From contig NZ_CP061305.1 of the NCBI RefSeq assembly GCF_018687755.1, positions 1,487,099-1,551,098 on the forward strand: a DNA stretch of 64,000 nucleotides, written 5' to 3'. Source of the DNA: Polynucleobacter sp. JS-Mosq-20-D10. Its GTDB lineage: Bacteria > Pseudomonadota > Gammaproteobacteria > Burkholderiales > Burkholderiaceae. Every line of letters begins with the position of its first letter. Position 1 is the first letter of the stretch. This document shows positions 49,256 to 58,579 of this stretch, piece by piece. Position numbers and translations under genes: made by a program. A model generated the notes under the pieces. The model searched no databases. It saw only the letters and a program-made list of their open reading frames with translations, and was not told the DNA's origin.

Positions 49256-50299
49256 TTGCACCCCCCCATTGAAACCGATGCAGTCATTATTGGCGCCGGT
49301 CCGGTGGGGCTCTTCCAAGTCTTTGAGCTTGGTCTCCTAGAAATTAAAGCGCACGTCATTGACTCCTTGCCCGAGGTAGGAGGTCAATGTATCGAGCTCT
49401 ATCCAGATAAACCGATCTATGACATTCCGGCAATTCCGGTTTGCACAGGTCGTGAGCTCGTTAGCAATCTTCTAAAACAAATTGAGCCATTTGCGCCACA
49501 GTTTCACTTAAATCAAGAGGTCTCCACCCTTGAGAAGCAGGCTGATGGCCGCTTCCTGATTCGCACATCCCTAGATCAACTTTTTTTGAGTAAGTCGATT
49601 TTTATTGCTGCTGGCGTTGGTGCATTTCAACCACGCACACTCAATCTTGATGGTATCGAGGCTTTTGTCGATCAACAAGTTTTCTATCGCGTCAGAAATC
49701 CCGAGCAATTTGCAGGCAAGCGTATGGTGATTTGTGGTGGTGGAGATTCCGCCTTGGATTGGGCATTGCATTTTGCCGATCAAGCGGCAAGTGTGACACT
49801 CATACATCGCCGAGATGAATTCAAAGCAGCACCTCAATCCGTCGCCAAGATGCGCGCCCTTTGTGCTGCCGGCAAGATGCAACTCATCATTGGACAAATT
49901 ACAGGCATTGAGTCCTCCGGTGGCAAGCTTACTGAAATTGCTGTCACCAACACTGATGGCGAAGTTCAATGTATTGCCTTGGATGCACTTTTATTGTTTT
50001 ATGGACTCTCCCCCAAATTAGGCCCAATCGCTGACTGGGGATTAAATCTCGACCGAAAGCAAATTAGCGTAGATACAGCCTGCTTTCAGACTAGTACTCT
50101 CGGCATATACGCTGTGGGGGATATTAATATCTACCCAGGCAAGAAAAAACTGATTTTGTCAGGCTTTCATGAGGCAGCCTTGGCAGCCTTTGCTGCAGCC
50201 GCCTATCTGGCTCCAGAAAAGCAGATTCAACTCCAGTACACCACCACATCGCCAAAGCTTCATAAAGCGCTCGGGGTCAGCTCATCGGCATTCGAGTAA
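49256..50299 (+). CDS. Ferredoxin--NADP+ reductase, thioredoxin-reductase-like type
   Basis: This 347-residue FAD enzyme has the FAD-binding AVIIGAGPVGLFQVFELG (about residues 9-26), the NADPH-binding VICGGGDSALDWA (about 157-169) and C-terminal AVGDINIYPGKKKLI. The CxxC of thioredoxin reductase is absent, which fits the TrxR-like ferredoxin reductases. The start is TTG at 49256, one base after the fdxA stop; the frame has no ATG before the FAD motif. A run of seven C residues follows the start codon. Confidence 0.92.
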   Translation: MHPPIETDAVIIGAGPVGLFQVFELGLLEIKAHVIDSLPEVGGQCIELYPDKPIYDIPAIPVCTGRELVSNLLKQIEPFAPQFHLNQEVSTLEKQADGRFLIRTSLDQLFLSKSIFIAAGVGAFQPRTLNLDGIEAFVDQQVFYRVRNPEQFAGKRMVICGGGDSALDWALHFADQAASVTLIHRRDEFKAAPQSVAKMRALCAAGKMQLIIGQITGIESSGGKLTEIAVTNTDGEVQCIALDALLLFYGLSPKLGPIADWGLNLDRKQISVDTACFQTSTLGIYAVGDINIYPGKKKLILSGFHEAALAAFAAAAYLAPEKQIQLQYTTTSPKLHKALGVSSSAFE

Positions 50300-50337
50300 G
50301 CTCTTAATATCACTGAATTATTTGACTGAATAAACCC

Positions 50338-51132
50338 ATGCGTCAATACCACAATCTCATGAAGGAAGTCCTTGAAAAGGGCGTCCAAAAATCCGATAGA
50401 ACCGGCACTGGAACTATTTCCATCTTTGGTCATCAGATGCGCTTTAATCTGGCCGAGGGCTTTCCGATGGTCACGACTAAGAAATTGCATCTCAAGTCCA
50501 TCATTCTGGAATTGCTCTGGTTTCTCAAAGGCAGTACCGATAACAACTGGCTTAAAGAGCGCGGCGTTTCCATCTGGAATGAATGGGCAGCACCAGATGG
50601 GGATCTAGGTCCAATTTATGGTTACCAGTGGCGCTCGTGGCCTGCGCCTAATGGTCAGCATATTGACCAGATCGCCGAAGTTGTAGAGACCCTGAAAAAG
50701 AATCCTGATTCGCGTCGCATTATTGTTTCCGCCTGGAACGTAGCTGATATTCCTCGTATGGCTTTGGCACCTTGCCACGCCTTCTTTCAGTTTTACGTTG
50801 CTGATGGCAAGCTATCCTGCCAACTCTATCAACGTAGTGCGGATATCTTCTTAGGCGTACCCTTCAATATTGCTAGCTATGCCCTACTGACCCACATGAT
50901 GGCGCAGCAGTGTAATTTAGAAGTGGGTGACTTTGTGTGGACTGGCGGTGACTGCCATCTTTATAGCAATCACTTAGAGCAAGTCGATCTACAGCTATCG
51001 AGAGATTTCTTCCCGCTACCCAAGCTCAATATTTTGCGCAAGCCCGACTCCATTTTTGATTACGAATTCGAAGATTTTGAAATCGCCGGCTATGAATCCC
51101 ATCCCGCCATTAAAGCCCCTGTAGCCGTTTAA
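50338..51132 (+). CDS. thyA: Thymidylate synthase
   Basis: This 264-residue enzyme makes dTMP from dUMP with methylene-tetrahydrofolate. Catalytic Cys146 lies in LAPCHAFFQF, with RSADIFLGVPFNIASYALL after it and the dUMP-binding RTGTGTISIFGHQMRF at the N-terminus. Length matches E. coli ThyA. folA follows after 13 bp, so the dihydrofolate produced is recycled by a co-transcribed enzyme. Confidence 0.97.
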   Translation: MRQYHNLMKEVLEKGVQKSDRTGTGTISIFGHQMRFNLAEGFPMVTTKKLHLKSIILELLWFLKGSTDNNWLKERGVSIWNEWAAPDGDLGPIYGYQWRSWPAPNGQHIDQIAEVVETLKKNPDSRRIIVSAWNVADIPRMALAPCHAFFQFYVADGKLSCQLYQRSADIFLGVPFNIASYALLTHMMAQQCNLEVGDFVWTGGDCHLYSNHLEQVDLQLSRDFFPLPKLNILRKPDSIFDYEFEDFEIAGYESHPAIKAPVAV

Positions 51133-51145
51133 GAAATTAGATCTC

Positions 51146-51643
51146 ATGCCGACAAATAAGCACCCCGCCATCTCGATGATTGTTGCCCGCTCACGTAATC
51201 ACGTGATTGGCAAGGATAATCAAATGCCTTGGAAGATTTCCGCTGATCTGCAGTTCTTCAAAAAGGTAACGATGGGTCACCCTGTCATCATGGGGCGTAA
51301 GACTTGGGAGTCCATAGGCCGCCCTCTTCCGGGGCGTCGCAATATTGTGGTGAGTCGCAATACTGATCTCAAGTTGACTGGTGCGGAAGTAGTGAACTCC
51401 CTAGATGCAGCACTCGCCACTTTGAGTGAATCCCCGCGCGTATTTGTGATTGGTGGAGAGCAGCTCTTTACTCAAGCCTTCCCTAGAGCGGATCGCCTTT
51501 TCATCACTGAAATTGATATAGACGTAGGCGGTGGTGATACTTTCTTTGAGGTGCCCAATCAATCCGAATGGAGAGAAGTGGAGCGTACTCCGGCATCTGA
51601 GGGTGAAATTACTTTTCATTTCATTACGCTTGAGCGCAAATAA
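51146..51643 (+). CDS. folA: Dihydrofolate reductase
   Basis: This 165-residue enzyme has the DHFR N-terminus ISMIVARSRNHVIGKDNQMPW, the substrate-binding acidic residue in the DLQFFKKVTMG region, GRKTWESIG and RPLPGRRNIVVSR for NADPH, and FVIGGEQLFTQAF. It is paired with thyA, a common arrangement. Confidence 0.96.
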   Translation: MPTNKHPAISMIVARSRNHVIGKDNQMPWKISADLQFFKKVTMGHPVIMGRKTWESIGRPLPGRRNIVVSRNTDLKLTGAEVVNSLDAALATLSESPRVFVIGGEQLFTQAFPRADRLFITEIDIDVGGGDTFFEVPNQSEWREVERTPASEGEITFHFITLERK

Positions 51644-51697
51644 AGATACTGCCCCACACGCCATCTGTCTTTAATCAGTTTTAAAAAGGAAGTGTCC

Positions 51698-53398
51698 ATG
51701 AAATTTTCATCAAAATTACTTTCCACTCTATTAATAGCCCAATGCGCCTTTGTTTTTGCAAAAAGTGAAGCAGATGCGATTTTTTATGGTGGCGATATTG
51801 TTACGATGAATAAATCACAAGCTACTGCAGAGGCTGTTGCAGTTCAGGATGGAAAAATTCTGAAGGTCGGGTCTCTGGCTCAGCTCAAGACTTTACAAGG
51901 GCAAGGTACAAAGCTGATTAACTTGAATGGGCAAACCTTAATGCCTGGTTTAGTTGAGCCACATGTGCACATCATAGGTACCGCATTTTCGGAAGAGATT
52001 TTTCTCAATCTCTCTAATTTCACAATGCCCCATGACACCTTAGATAGTCTGGTAGCGAAGCTAACTGCGTACAGTAAAAAATTTAAAGATGGTGAATGGA
52101 TTAATGCCTTTGGCGTTGACCCATCTAGAACAGAACCATTTATGTCTGAATTAACTGCAGACATATTGGACAAGGTATCCACCACCAAGCCCATCTTTGT
52201 TATGAATCAAAGTATGCATATTGCTTACGTCAATCATAAGGCTCTAGAAATGGCAGGATTAACTGATTCCAGCCCAGATCCTAAGGGTGGTAAGTTACTT
52301 AAAGATAGTAAGGGGCGCTTAACTGGTGTAGTTTATGAAGCGCCTGCTTTTTATCTATTCCTCGATAAGATGCCACCGCCCACTCAAGAGGTAGTTGAAC
52401 AAGCTGTCGCTAAAGTTGGCCAACGACTGGTCAGCAAGGGCGTCACTACTTCAGCAGAAATTACTGTTGGTGGCTACCTTGGCGTTGATAAAGAATATGC
52501 CCTGTTTAATGCAATGACCCAAAGTGGCAAGCTTCCAGTTCGGGTGAGGGGCTATATGTATTCAAATGCATACCCAACTACGAACAATAAGTACAAGCCA
52601 GGGCAAGGTGATGACACCTTTAAATTGATTGGCGTCAAAATTGTGGCTGATGGCTCCAACCAAGGTTTGACAGGTGCCATGAGTAGGCCGTATGACTACC
52701 CAGCCGGTACAAGCAATACGGGCACCCTCAACTTCACTGAGCAAGAACTTTATGATCTTGCAAAACCCAGATTTGATGAGGGCTGGCAACTCTCCGTTCA
52801 CTCAAATGGCGATAAGTCGATTGAGCAGACTTTGAATGTTTTTGCGAAGTTAGTCACAAAACCAGCCGATGCTAAAACCAGATTAAGGATTGAGCACTTT
52901 ACTGTACCAACTGAAGCGCAGATTGATAAAGCAGCAAAGCTTGGGGTTGTTCCCGGCTTTACCATTGGACATACCGACTACTGGGGTGAGGCGTTTCATG
53001 ACCACCTCTTGGGAGCCGAACGAGCAGATCGAATTGATCCCAGCGCCAGCTTAATTAAAAGAGGTATGCGTTTTGCATACCATAGCGACTCTCCTGTCTC
53101 ACCGATTCATCCACTCAAGTACGCCTCCGAAGGTGCTGCTCGCTTATGGCAAGTCTCACCCCAAAAGGTGCTGAATCCAAGCCAGAAGATTTCCATCAAT
53201 AATGCTCTAAAAGCCATCACGATTGATGCAGCTTATCAGCTGAAAATGGATGACAAGATTGGATCGATTGAGGAAGGCAAATACGCTGACTTCGCTATCG
53301 TGAATCGGAATCCAATGAAAACGGATGCCTACAAAATTAGAGATATTGCAGTGAATGAAACCTGGGTTAATGGAAGACAGGTATTTAAGAAACAGTAA
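51698..53398 (+). CDS. Exported amidohydrolase of the YtcJ (amidohydrolase 3) family
   Basis: This 566-residue metal-dependent hydrolase has a signal peptide (MKFSSKLLSTLLIAQCAFVFA). The N-terminal composite domain is followed by the metal-binding HxH in LVEPHVHI (about residue 89), VHSNGDKSIEQT, RIEHFTVP and YHSDSPVSPIHPL. Substrates in this family are diverse N-substituted amides and are not predictable from sequence. ATG 51698 with AAGGAAG upstream is preferred to a GTG two codons earlier. Monocistronic with its own terminator. Confidence 0.88.
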   Translation: MKFSSKLLSTLLIAQCAFVFAKSEADAIFYGGDIVTMNKSQATAEAVAVQDGKILKVGSLAQLKTLQGQGTKLINLNGQTLMPGLVEPHVHIIGTAFSEEIFLNLSNFTMPHDTLDSLVAKLTAYSKKFKDGEWINAFGVDPSRTEPFMSELTADILDKVSTTKPIFVMNQSMHIAYVNHKALEMAGLTDSSPDPKGGKLLKDSKGRLTGVVYEAPAFYLFLDKMPPPTQEVVEQAVAKVGQRLVSKGVTTSAEITVGGYLGVDKEYALFNAMTQSGKLPVRVRGYMYSNAYPTTNNKYKPGQGDDTFKLIGVKIVADGSNQGLTGAMSRPYDYPAGTSNTGTLNFTEQELYDLAKPRFDEGWQLSVHSNGDKSIEQTLNVFAKLVTKPADAKTRLRIEHFTVPTEAQIDKAAKLGVVPGFTIGHTDYWGEAFHDHLLGAERADRIDPSASLIKRGMRFAYHSDSPVSPIHPLKYASEGAARLWQVSPQKVLNPSQKISINNALKAITIDAAYQLKMDDKIGSIEEGKYADFAIVNRNPMKTDAYKIRDIAVNETWVNGRQVFKKQ

Positions 53399-53420
53399 AA
53401 AATTTCATCTATCTTTTATA

Positions 53421-53448
53421 AGAAAAACCACCCTAGGGTGGTTTTTCT
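53421..53448. terminator. Bidirectional intrinsic terminator after the amidohydrolase gene
   Basis: A perfect 28-bp palindrome centred on CCCTAGGG, with AAAAACC and GGTTTTT flanks. It separates the convergent amidohydrolase and TRAP binding-protein genes. Confidence 0.9.
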
Positions 53449-53486
53449 GTATCTGCAGCTAAAGTTTTGCACTCACAGATTCGACT

Positions 53487-54569
53487 CTAAAGCTTCTTAG
53501 CAAAACTGTATTGGGAGAACGCTTGCTCGGCAACATTGAACCACTGCGCTTCCATGTTTCTGAACACTCGATAGTCTTCGAAGATTTTCTTGAATTGGGG
53601 ATTCTTGGCGGACTCTTCGGCATAGGTTTCTTGACTTGCCTTAAAGCAGGCATCCATCACAGAGGTATTGAACTTACGCAATACCGCGCCGCCTTGGACT
53701 AAACGCTGTAGCGCTGGTGGATTTAAGGCATCGTACTTGGCGCACATATCAACATGTGCCTCAAAGCAAGCAGCTTCCCATGCTGCCTGATATGAAGGTG
53801 GCAATGAATCCCATTGCTTCTTATTCACCAGGAATGAAAGCCCAGCCGCACCTTCCCAAAATGCAGGGTAGTAATAGTTTTTAGCCACTTTAGCTAAACC
53901 CAACTTCTCATCATCATAGGGGCCAACAAATTCAGCGGCATCAATCGTGCCTTTTTCTAGTGCTGAGTAAATTTCACCAGCAGGTAGCTGTTGTGGCACC
54001 ACACCTAACTTTGTAAGCACTTGCCCTGCAAAACCAGCGATACGGAATTTGAGTCCTTTGAGATCTTCAGGAGATTTAATTTCTTTACGAAACCAACCGC
54101 CCATCTGAGTACCAGTTTGTCCGCCTAAGAAATTAACGATGTTGTAGCTAGCGTAGAGCTCACGCATCAGCTTCATACCATTGCCGTGCAACATCCAGGC
54201 AGTTTGCTGGCGTGCTGTCATACCAAAAGGTGCTGCTGTATCAAAAATAAATGCGCTATTTTTGCCTAAGTAGTAATAGCTGGCAGTATGGCCACACTCC
54301 ACAGTGCCGTTTTGAACAGCATCCAATACTTGCAGGGCTGGAACGACTTCACCAGCGGCAAATACTTTGACATTAAACTTACCATCAGTGGCTTTGCGCA
54401 AAGCGCTGGCAAATACTTCTGGGGTGCCAAATAAAGTATCTAAGGATTTCGGAAAGCTAGAGACCAAGCGCCAATTTAAAGTTGGCAAACTCTGTCCAAT
54501 CGATGGTGCCGCCAATGCTGCTGCACCTGCACCGATAGTGGCTTTCTTTAAAAAGGAACGTCTTTGCAT
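53487..54569 (-). CDS. Orphan TRAP transporter substrate-binding protein (DctP type)
   Basis: This 360-residue periplasmic binding protein has a twin-arginine-like signal (QRRSFLKKATIGAGAAALAA). The domain starts LNWRLVSSFPKSLDTLFG and contains the GLKFRIAGFAGQVL segment with the ligand-binding Arg and GTIDAAEFVGPYDD. The ATG at 54569 has a strong GGAGGA upstream; a TTG at 54584 is not needed. It is about as long as the binding protein at 43902 but no dctQ or dctM genes adjoin it, so it either uses permease subunits elsewhere or shares those at 45131-47672. Confidence 0.88.
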   Translation of the reverse strand: MQRRSFLKKATIGAGAAALAAPSIGQSLPTLNWRLVSSFPKSLDTLFGTPEVFASALRKATDGKFNVKVFAAGEVVPALQVLDAVQNGTVECGHTASYYYLGKNSAFIFDTAAPFGMTARQQTAWMLHGNGMKLMRELYASYNIVNFLGGQTGTQMGGWFRKEIKSPEDLKGLKFRIAGFAGQVLTKLGVVPQQLPAGEIYSALEKGTIDAAEFVGPYDDEKLGLAKVAKNYYYPAFWEGAAGLSFLVNKKQWDSLPPSYQAAWEAACFEAHVDMCAKYDALNPPALQRLVQGGAVLRKFNTSVMDACFKASQETYAEESAKNPQFKKIFEDYRVFRNMEAQWFNVAEQAFSQYSFAKKL

Positions 54570-54634
54570 CGTCTTATCCTCCAAAATAGTTTTTTTCTGA
54601 TTGATGTTCTCTGTATTTTTATGATGTTGTTGAT

Positions 54635-55981
54635 TTACTTTCCACCAACAGTCATTGACCCAATCAGGATGGAGCCTGTCTCCTTGGTACCTCGAATTAG
54701 TGTGTCACTACCAATCATCTGAATATCCATCAACATATCTCGCAGGTTACTGGCAATCGTAATGCCCTCAACCGGATATTGAATCTCGCCGTTCTCTACC
54801 CAGTAACCAAAGGCACCGCGAGAGTAATCACCAGTGACGTAGTTCACGCCCTGCCCCATGAGCTCAGTAACCAGCAGACCCGTACCCATTGCTTGTAAGA
54901 GCGCTGGTAGTCCGCCCTTTGGCGTCTTGCGACTTTGTAATGTCAAATGATGTGAGCCTCCGGCATTACCAGTAGTCTTCATTCCAAGTTTTCTAGCGGA
55001 ATAAGTGGACAAGAAATAGCCTTGCAAAATCCCTTTTTCAACCACAGTTCTCGCCGAAGTCTTCACACCTTCTTCATCAAAAGGTACGCTTCCTGTCATT
55101 GCCTTGATGTGAGGGTTTTCAAAAAGGCTGACATGCTTTGGTAATACTTGCTTACCTAAGCTATCCAATAGAAAACTGGATCGACGATATAAAGCACCAC
55201 CAGACACTGCTTGCACTAATCCGCCTAATAGACCAGCAGCCAAGGGGGCTTCGAAAATGACTGGGCAACGGCGAGTACTTAGCGATCTTGCCTTAAGACG
55301 TGAGAGTGCACGTTCTGCTGCATATTTACCAATTGCAGCCGGATCAGCCAACTCCCCTGGAATACGTGAGCTGGAATACCAATCATCTCGCTGCATGAGT
55401 GACTTTTTGCCACCCTCATTTGCGATGGGTGCACAAGAAATATAGTGGCGTGAGAATGGGTAGCCACCCATAAATCCGTGACTGGTTCCCATCATAAAAT
55501 GCGCATGATGTGCCGATACCGAGGCACCATCACTATTTTGAATTTGCTTACTCACCGCAAAGGCAGCGCCCTCAGCAGCGCGCGCAATATCGATTGCCGT
55601 TGCCGAGTCCAAATCCCACGGATGAAATAAATCGAGATCTAGCGGATGTTTTTCGAGAAGTTCTTTTTCAGCAGGACCAGCACACAGATCTTCCGCCGTA
55701 TGTTGAGCAATATGATAAGCAGCCTCTACGGTCGCCTTTAAGGAATCCTTGGAGAAATCACTAGTGCTGGCATTACCTCGACGATGGCCTAAAAATACCG
55801 TTACGCCAACTTGTTTGTCTAAGCTTTGCTCAATCGTCTCGACCTCGCCTTTGCGAACGGTAACTGAGAGACCTTGGCCTTCAGAAACCTCGGCCACAGC
55901 ATCCGAGGCACCCCGTCTTTTGGCTTCTGTGAGCATAAAATTGATGATTTCTTGAAACTGATTTGATGTGTGTGTAAACAT
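54635..55981 (-). CDS. pmbA: Metalloprotease-related protein PmbA (TldE)
   Basis: This 448-residue protein is the non-catalytic partner of TldD, which together degrade unfolded peptides and mature some peptide antibiotics. It has the family parts VRKGEVETIEQSLDKQVGVTVF, DLDLFHPWDL and GGSHHLTL. It lacks the HExxxH motif of TldD, as expected for TldE. No tldD is in the window. It is divergent from mog, with 26 bp between start codons. Confidence 0.92.
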   Translation of the reverse strand: MFTHTSNQFQEIINFMLTEAKRRGASDAVAEVSEGQGLSVTVRKGEVETIEQSLDKQVGVTVFLGHRRGNASTSDFSKDSLKATVEAAYHIAQHTAEDLCAGPAEKELLEKHPLDLDLFHPWDLDSATAIDIARAAEGAAFAVSKQIQNSDGASVSAHHAHFMMGTSHGFMGGYPFSRHYISCAPIANEGGKKSLMQRDDWYSSSRIPGELADPAAIGKYAAERALSRLKARSLSTRRCPVIFEAPLAAGLLGGLVQAVSGGALYRRSSFLLDSLGKQVLPKHVSLFENPHIKAMTGSVPFDEEGVKTSARTVVEKGILQGYFLSTYSARKLGMKTTGNAGGSHHLTLQSRKTPKGGLPALLQAMGTGLLVTELMGQGVNYVTGDYSRGAFGYWVENGEIQYPVEGITIASNLRDMLMDIQMIGSDTLIRGTKETGSILIGSMTVGGK

Positions 55982-56007
55982 GTCCTAATAATAGCTAGAA
56001 TAGAAAC

Positions 56008-56631
56008 ATGAAGCATACCGAAGCTCGAAAAAGATCCTCCCCCAACGAAATCAAAATTGGCCTCATCTCCATCTCCGATAGAGCGAGTAAGGGCGTTTAT
56101 ACCGATGAGGGCATTCCTGCCCTGCAATTGTGGCTACAAACCGCCATTAGTACCGCCTGCGTCTTTCATGAACGCCTGATTGCGGATGAGCGAGAGGTTA
56201 TTACCGAAACGATCGTGGAGCTCACCGATGAGCTGGGCTGTGATTTAGTCCTCACCACAGGCGGCACAGGCCCTTCTCGCAGAGATGTCACCCCTGAGGC
56301 CACAAATGACGCTGGAACCCGGGAAATGCCTGGATTTAGCGAGCAAATGCGTCAAATTAGCCTGCGCTTTGTACCGACGGCGATTTTGTCACGTCAGACC
56401 GCAGTTTTACGAGAAATCGAGGGGCACACCGCCCTCATCATCAATCTGCCAGGTCAACCCAAATCCATCAAAGAAACCCTTGAAGGTTTGAAGGATGCCG
56501 AGGGTAAATCCATCGTTCCAGGTATCTTTGCTGCCGTCCCCTACTGTATCGACCTCATCGGCGGCCCTTATATCGAGACCGACGAAACCATCGTAAAAGC
56601 TTTTAGACCCAAGAGTGCCATCAAGAAATAA
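56008..56631 (+). CDS. mog: Molybdopterin adenylyltransferase Mog
   Basis: This 207-residue MoaB/Mog-fold protein adenylates molybdopterin before MoeA inserts molybdate. The molybdopterin-binding motif TTGGTGPSRRDVTPEAT is at about residues 89-105, and ALIINLPGQPKSIKETL follows. Length and the extended C-terminus (VPYCIDLIGGPYIETD) fit Mog better than MoaB. It has an N-terminal extension of about 13 residues relative to the domain start IKIGLISISDRAS. Confidence 0.92.
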   Translation: MKHTEARKRSSPNEIKIGLISISDRASKGVYTDEGIPALQLWLQTAISTACVFHERLIADEREVITETIVELTDELGCDLVLTTGGTGPSRRDVTPEATNDAGTREMPGFSEQMRQISLRFVPTAILSRQTAVLREIEGHTALIINLPGQPKSIKETLEGLKDAEGKSIVPGIFAAVPYCIDLIGGPYIETDETIVKAFRPKSAIKK

Positions 56632-56655
56632 GGTGAGCAATAGTTTGGGAGAATG

Positions 56656-56685
56656 AGAAAAGGGTCTAGTAATAGACCCTTTTCT
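56656..56685. terminator. Intrinsic terminator between mog and orn
   Basis: A 12-bp perfect stem AGAAAAGGGTCT (56656-56667) / AGACCCTTTTCT (56674-56685) with a 6-nt loop. It has short T tracts in both directions and suits the convergent gene pair. Confidence 0.8.
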
Positions 56686-56703
56686 GATTACGGATGCTGT
56701 AAT

Positions 56704-57291
56704 TTATTCCGGCAAAGGCACGATGAACTTTTCTCGGTAGTACTTGAGTTCTTCAATAGATTCCTCAATATCGGCCAAGGCGGTATGCGCTTGCTTTTTG
56801 TTGAAACCCTTCACTAACTCAGGATGCCAACGCTTGCAGAGCTCCTTGAGTGTTGAAACGTCAATATTTCGATAATGAAAGAACGCTTCTAGTTTTGGCA
56901 TGTACTTCGCCATAAAACGTCGATCCTGACCAATCGTATTGCCACACATTGGCGCGATACCAGGCTTAATGTATTGCTTCAGAAAAGTAATGCATTGAGC
57001 TTCAGCGGTGGCTTCATCCGTTGTTGAGGTCTTGACCTTGTCAATCAGGCCAGAGCGCCCGTGAGTGGCCTTATTCCAGGCATCCATGGCATCTAATAAG
57101 GCATCTTCCTGACGGATTACCCAAACCGGAGCGGTAGCGATGGTGTTTAGGTGCGCATCAGTCACGATCATAGCAATTTCTAAAATGCGCTCTTTTTCGG
57201 GGTCTAGGCCTGACATCTCCATATCCACCCAAATCAGATGCTCATTGGCTGGCGCCGCCTTTGGTGTTGAAATACTTGTTTTTTCACTCAT
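56704..57291 (-). CDS. orn: Oligoribonuclease
   Basis: This 195-residue DEDDh exonuclease degrades 2-5 nt RNAs and pGpG. It has WVDMEMSGLDPEKERILEIA (first Asp and Glu), an internal Asp in NTIGQDRRFM, and the final HTALADIEESIEELKYY with His and Asp. The start at 57291 (MSEKTS) is preferred over 57303 on the basis of a GAGATGA sequence upstream. An N-terminal extension of about 20 residues precedes the domain. It is divergent from the M48 peptidase gene with only 15 bp between starts. Confidence 0.94.
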   Translation of the reverse strand: MSEKTSISTPKAAPANEHLIWVDMEMSGLDPEKERILEIAMIVTDAHLNTIATAPVWVIRQEDALLDAMDAWNKATHGRSGLIDKVKTSTTDEATAEAQCITFLKQYIKPGIAPMCGNTIGQDRRFMAKYMPKLEAFFHYRNIDVSTLKELCKRWHPELVKGFNKKQAHTALADIEESIEELKYYREKFIVPLPE

Positions 57292-57306
57292 ATCTATAAT
57301 CATCTC

Positions 57307-58557
57307 ATGACATTCACAATTGTTTTTCTAATCGCCTTCATCGCCAGCTTTGGTCTACGCCACTGGTTATCCCAACGCCAAATTCGGCACGTCGCCATCA
57401 ACCGCGATGTGGTGCCTGCTGAGTTTGCATCTCAGATCTCTTTGGCCGAACATCAAAAGGCTGCCGACTACACGATCGCCAAACTGCGCCTGGGTATTTT
57501 AGAGAATGGCGTCAGTGCAATTATCCTAATCGGCTTCACGCTGTTGGGTGGTTTACAGATTTTAAATCTATCCCTTCTGCAGCTATTAGGTGAGGGCATT
57601 GCTCAGCAAATGGCTCTACTGATCTCCATCGTCTTGATCTCCGGAATTCTTGACCTACCCTTCTCTTGGTACAAACAGTTTTACCTGGAAGAGCGCTTTG
57701 GCTTTAACCGCATGAATGCCAAACTCTTTTTTAGCGATATGGTCAAAGGCTTGGGTGTTGGTGGCGCGATTGGCGTCCCCCTCCTCTGGGTCATCCTCAG
57801 CCTAATGGCTCAAGCAGGTGACTTTTGGTGGCTGTGGGCTTGGGGTGTACTCACTGTATTTAGTCTATTAATGCAGTGGATATTTCCGACCTTCATCGCA
57901 CCGATCTTTAATAAGTTTCAAGCACTAGAAGAAGGGCCACTGAAAACTCAAATTGAGGCCTTATTAAGTCGCTGTGATTTTGCCAGCCAAGGTTTATTTG
58001 TGATGGATGGTAGCAAGCGCAGTGCTCACGGCAATGCATTTTTTGCAGGCATGGGCAAAGCGAAGCGCATTGTCTTTTTTGATACCTTGATTGAAAAGCT
58101 CAATCCCGGCGAAGTAGAGGCCGTCCTAGCTCATGAGCTTGGTCACTACAAGTGCAACCATATCCGGAAGCGTCTGCTAGTTTCCTTTGCCATGAGCTTT
58201 CTGACATTTGCACTCTTGGGGTGGATCAGTACCCAGCCATGGTTCTACAACGATCTGGGTGTGATGCCCAACCTGAATGGCTATAACGGTGGTTTAGCTT
58301 TAGCACTCTTCATGCTCGTTGCACCAGTGTTTAGTTTCTTCCTGACGCCGCTATCCAGCTTGGCATCACGCAAACACGAATATGAAGCAGATGGTTTTGC
58401 TGCAGATAAATCCTCTGCGAGTGATTTAATTTCTGCCTTAGTTAAGCTCTATCAAGACAATGCGTCAACCCTAACACCCGATCCGATCTATACCGCTTTT
58501 TATAGCTCGCATCCACCTGCTCCATTGCGTATTGCCAATCTCAAGCGATTTAACTAG
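57307..58557 (+). CDS. M48 family integral membrane metalloprotease (Ste24/CAAX protease type)
   Basis: This 416-residue zinc protease has several transmembrane helices and the HELGH motif with the first His at residue 276 (LAHELGHYKCNH). The third zinc ligand is in RKHEYEADGFAAD (about residue 358). It resembles Ste24 prenyl proteases, which in bacteria probably act on membrane proteins since there is no prenylation. The C-terminus FYSSHPPAPLRIANLK is typical. It is followed after 22 bp by rsgA. Confidence 0.9.
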   Translation: MTFTIVFLIAFIASFGLRHWLSQRQIRHVAINRDVVPAEFASQISLAEHQKAADYTIAKLRLGILENGVSAIILIGFTLLGGLQILNLSLLQLLGEGIAQQMALLISIVLISGILDLPFSWYKQFYLEERFGFNRMNAKLFFSDMVKGLGVGGAIGVPLLWVILSLMAQAGDFWWLWAWGVLTVFSLLMQWIFPTFIAPIFNKFQALEEGPLKTQIEALLSRCDFASQGLFVMDGSKRSAHGNAFFAGMGKAKRIVFFDTLIEKLNPGEVEAVLAHELGHYKCNHIRKRLLVSFAMSFLTFALLGWISTQPWFYNDLGVMPNLNGYNGGLALALFMLVAPVFSFFLTPLSSLASRKHEYEADGFAADKSSASDLISALVKLYQDNASTLTPDPIYTAFYSSHPPAPLRIANLKRFN

Positions 58558-58579
58558 GTAATTTGGAATTGTTTAATTA

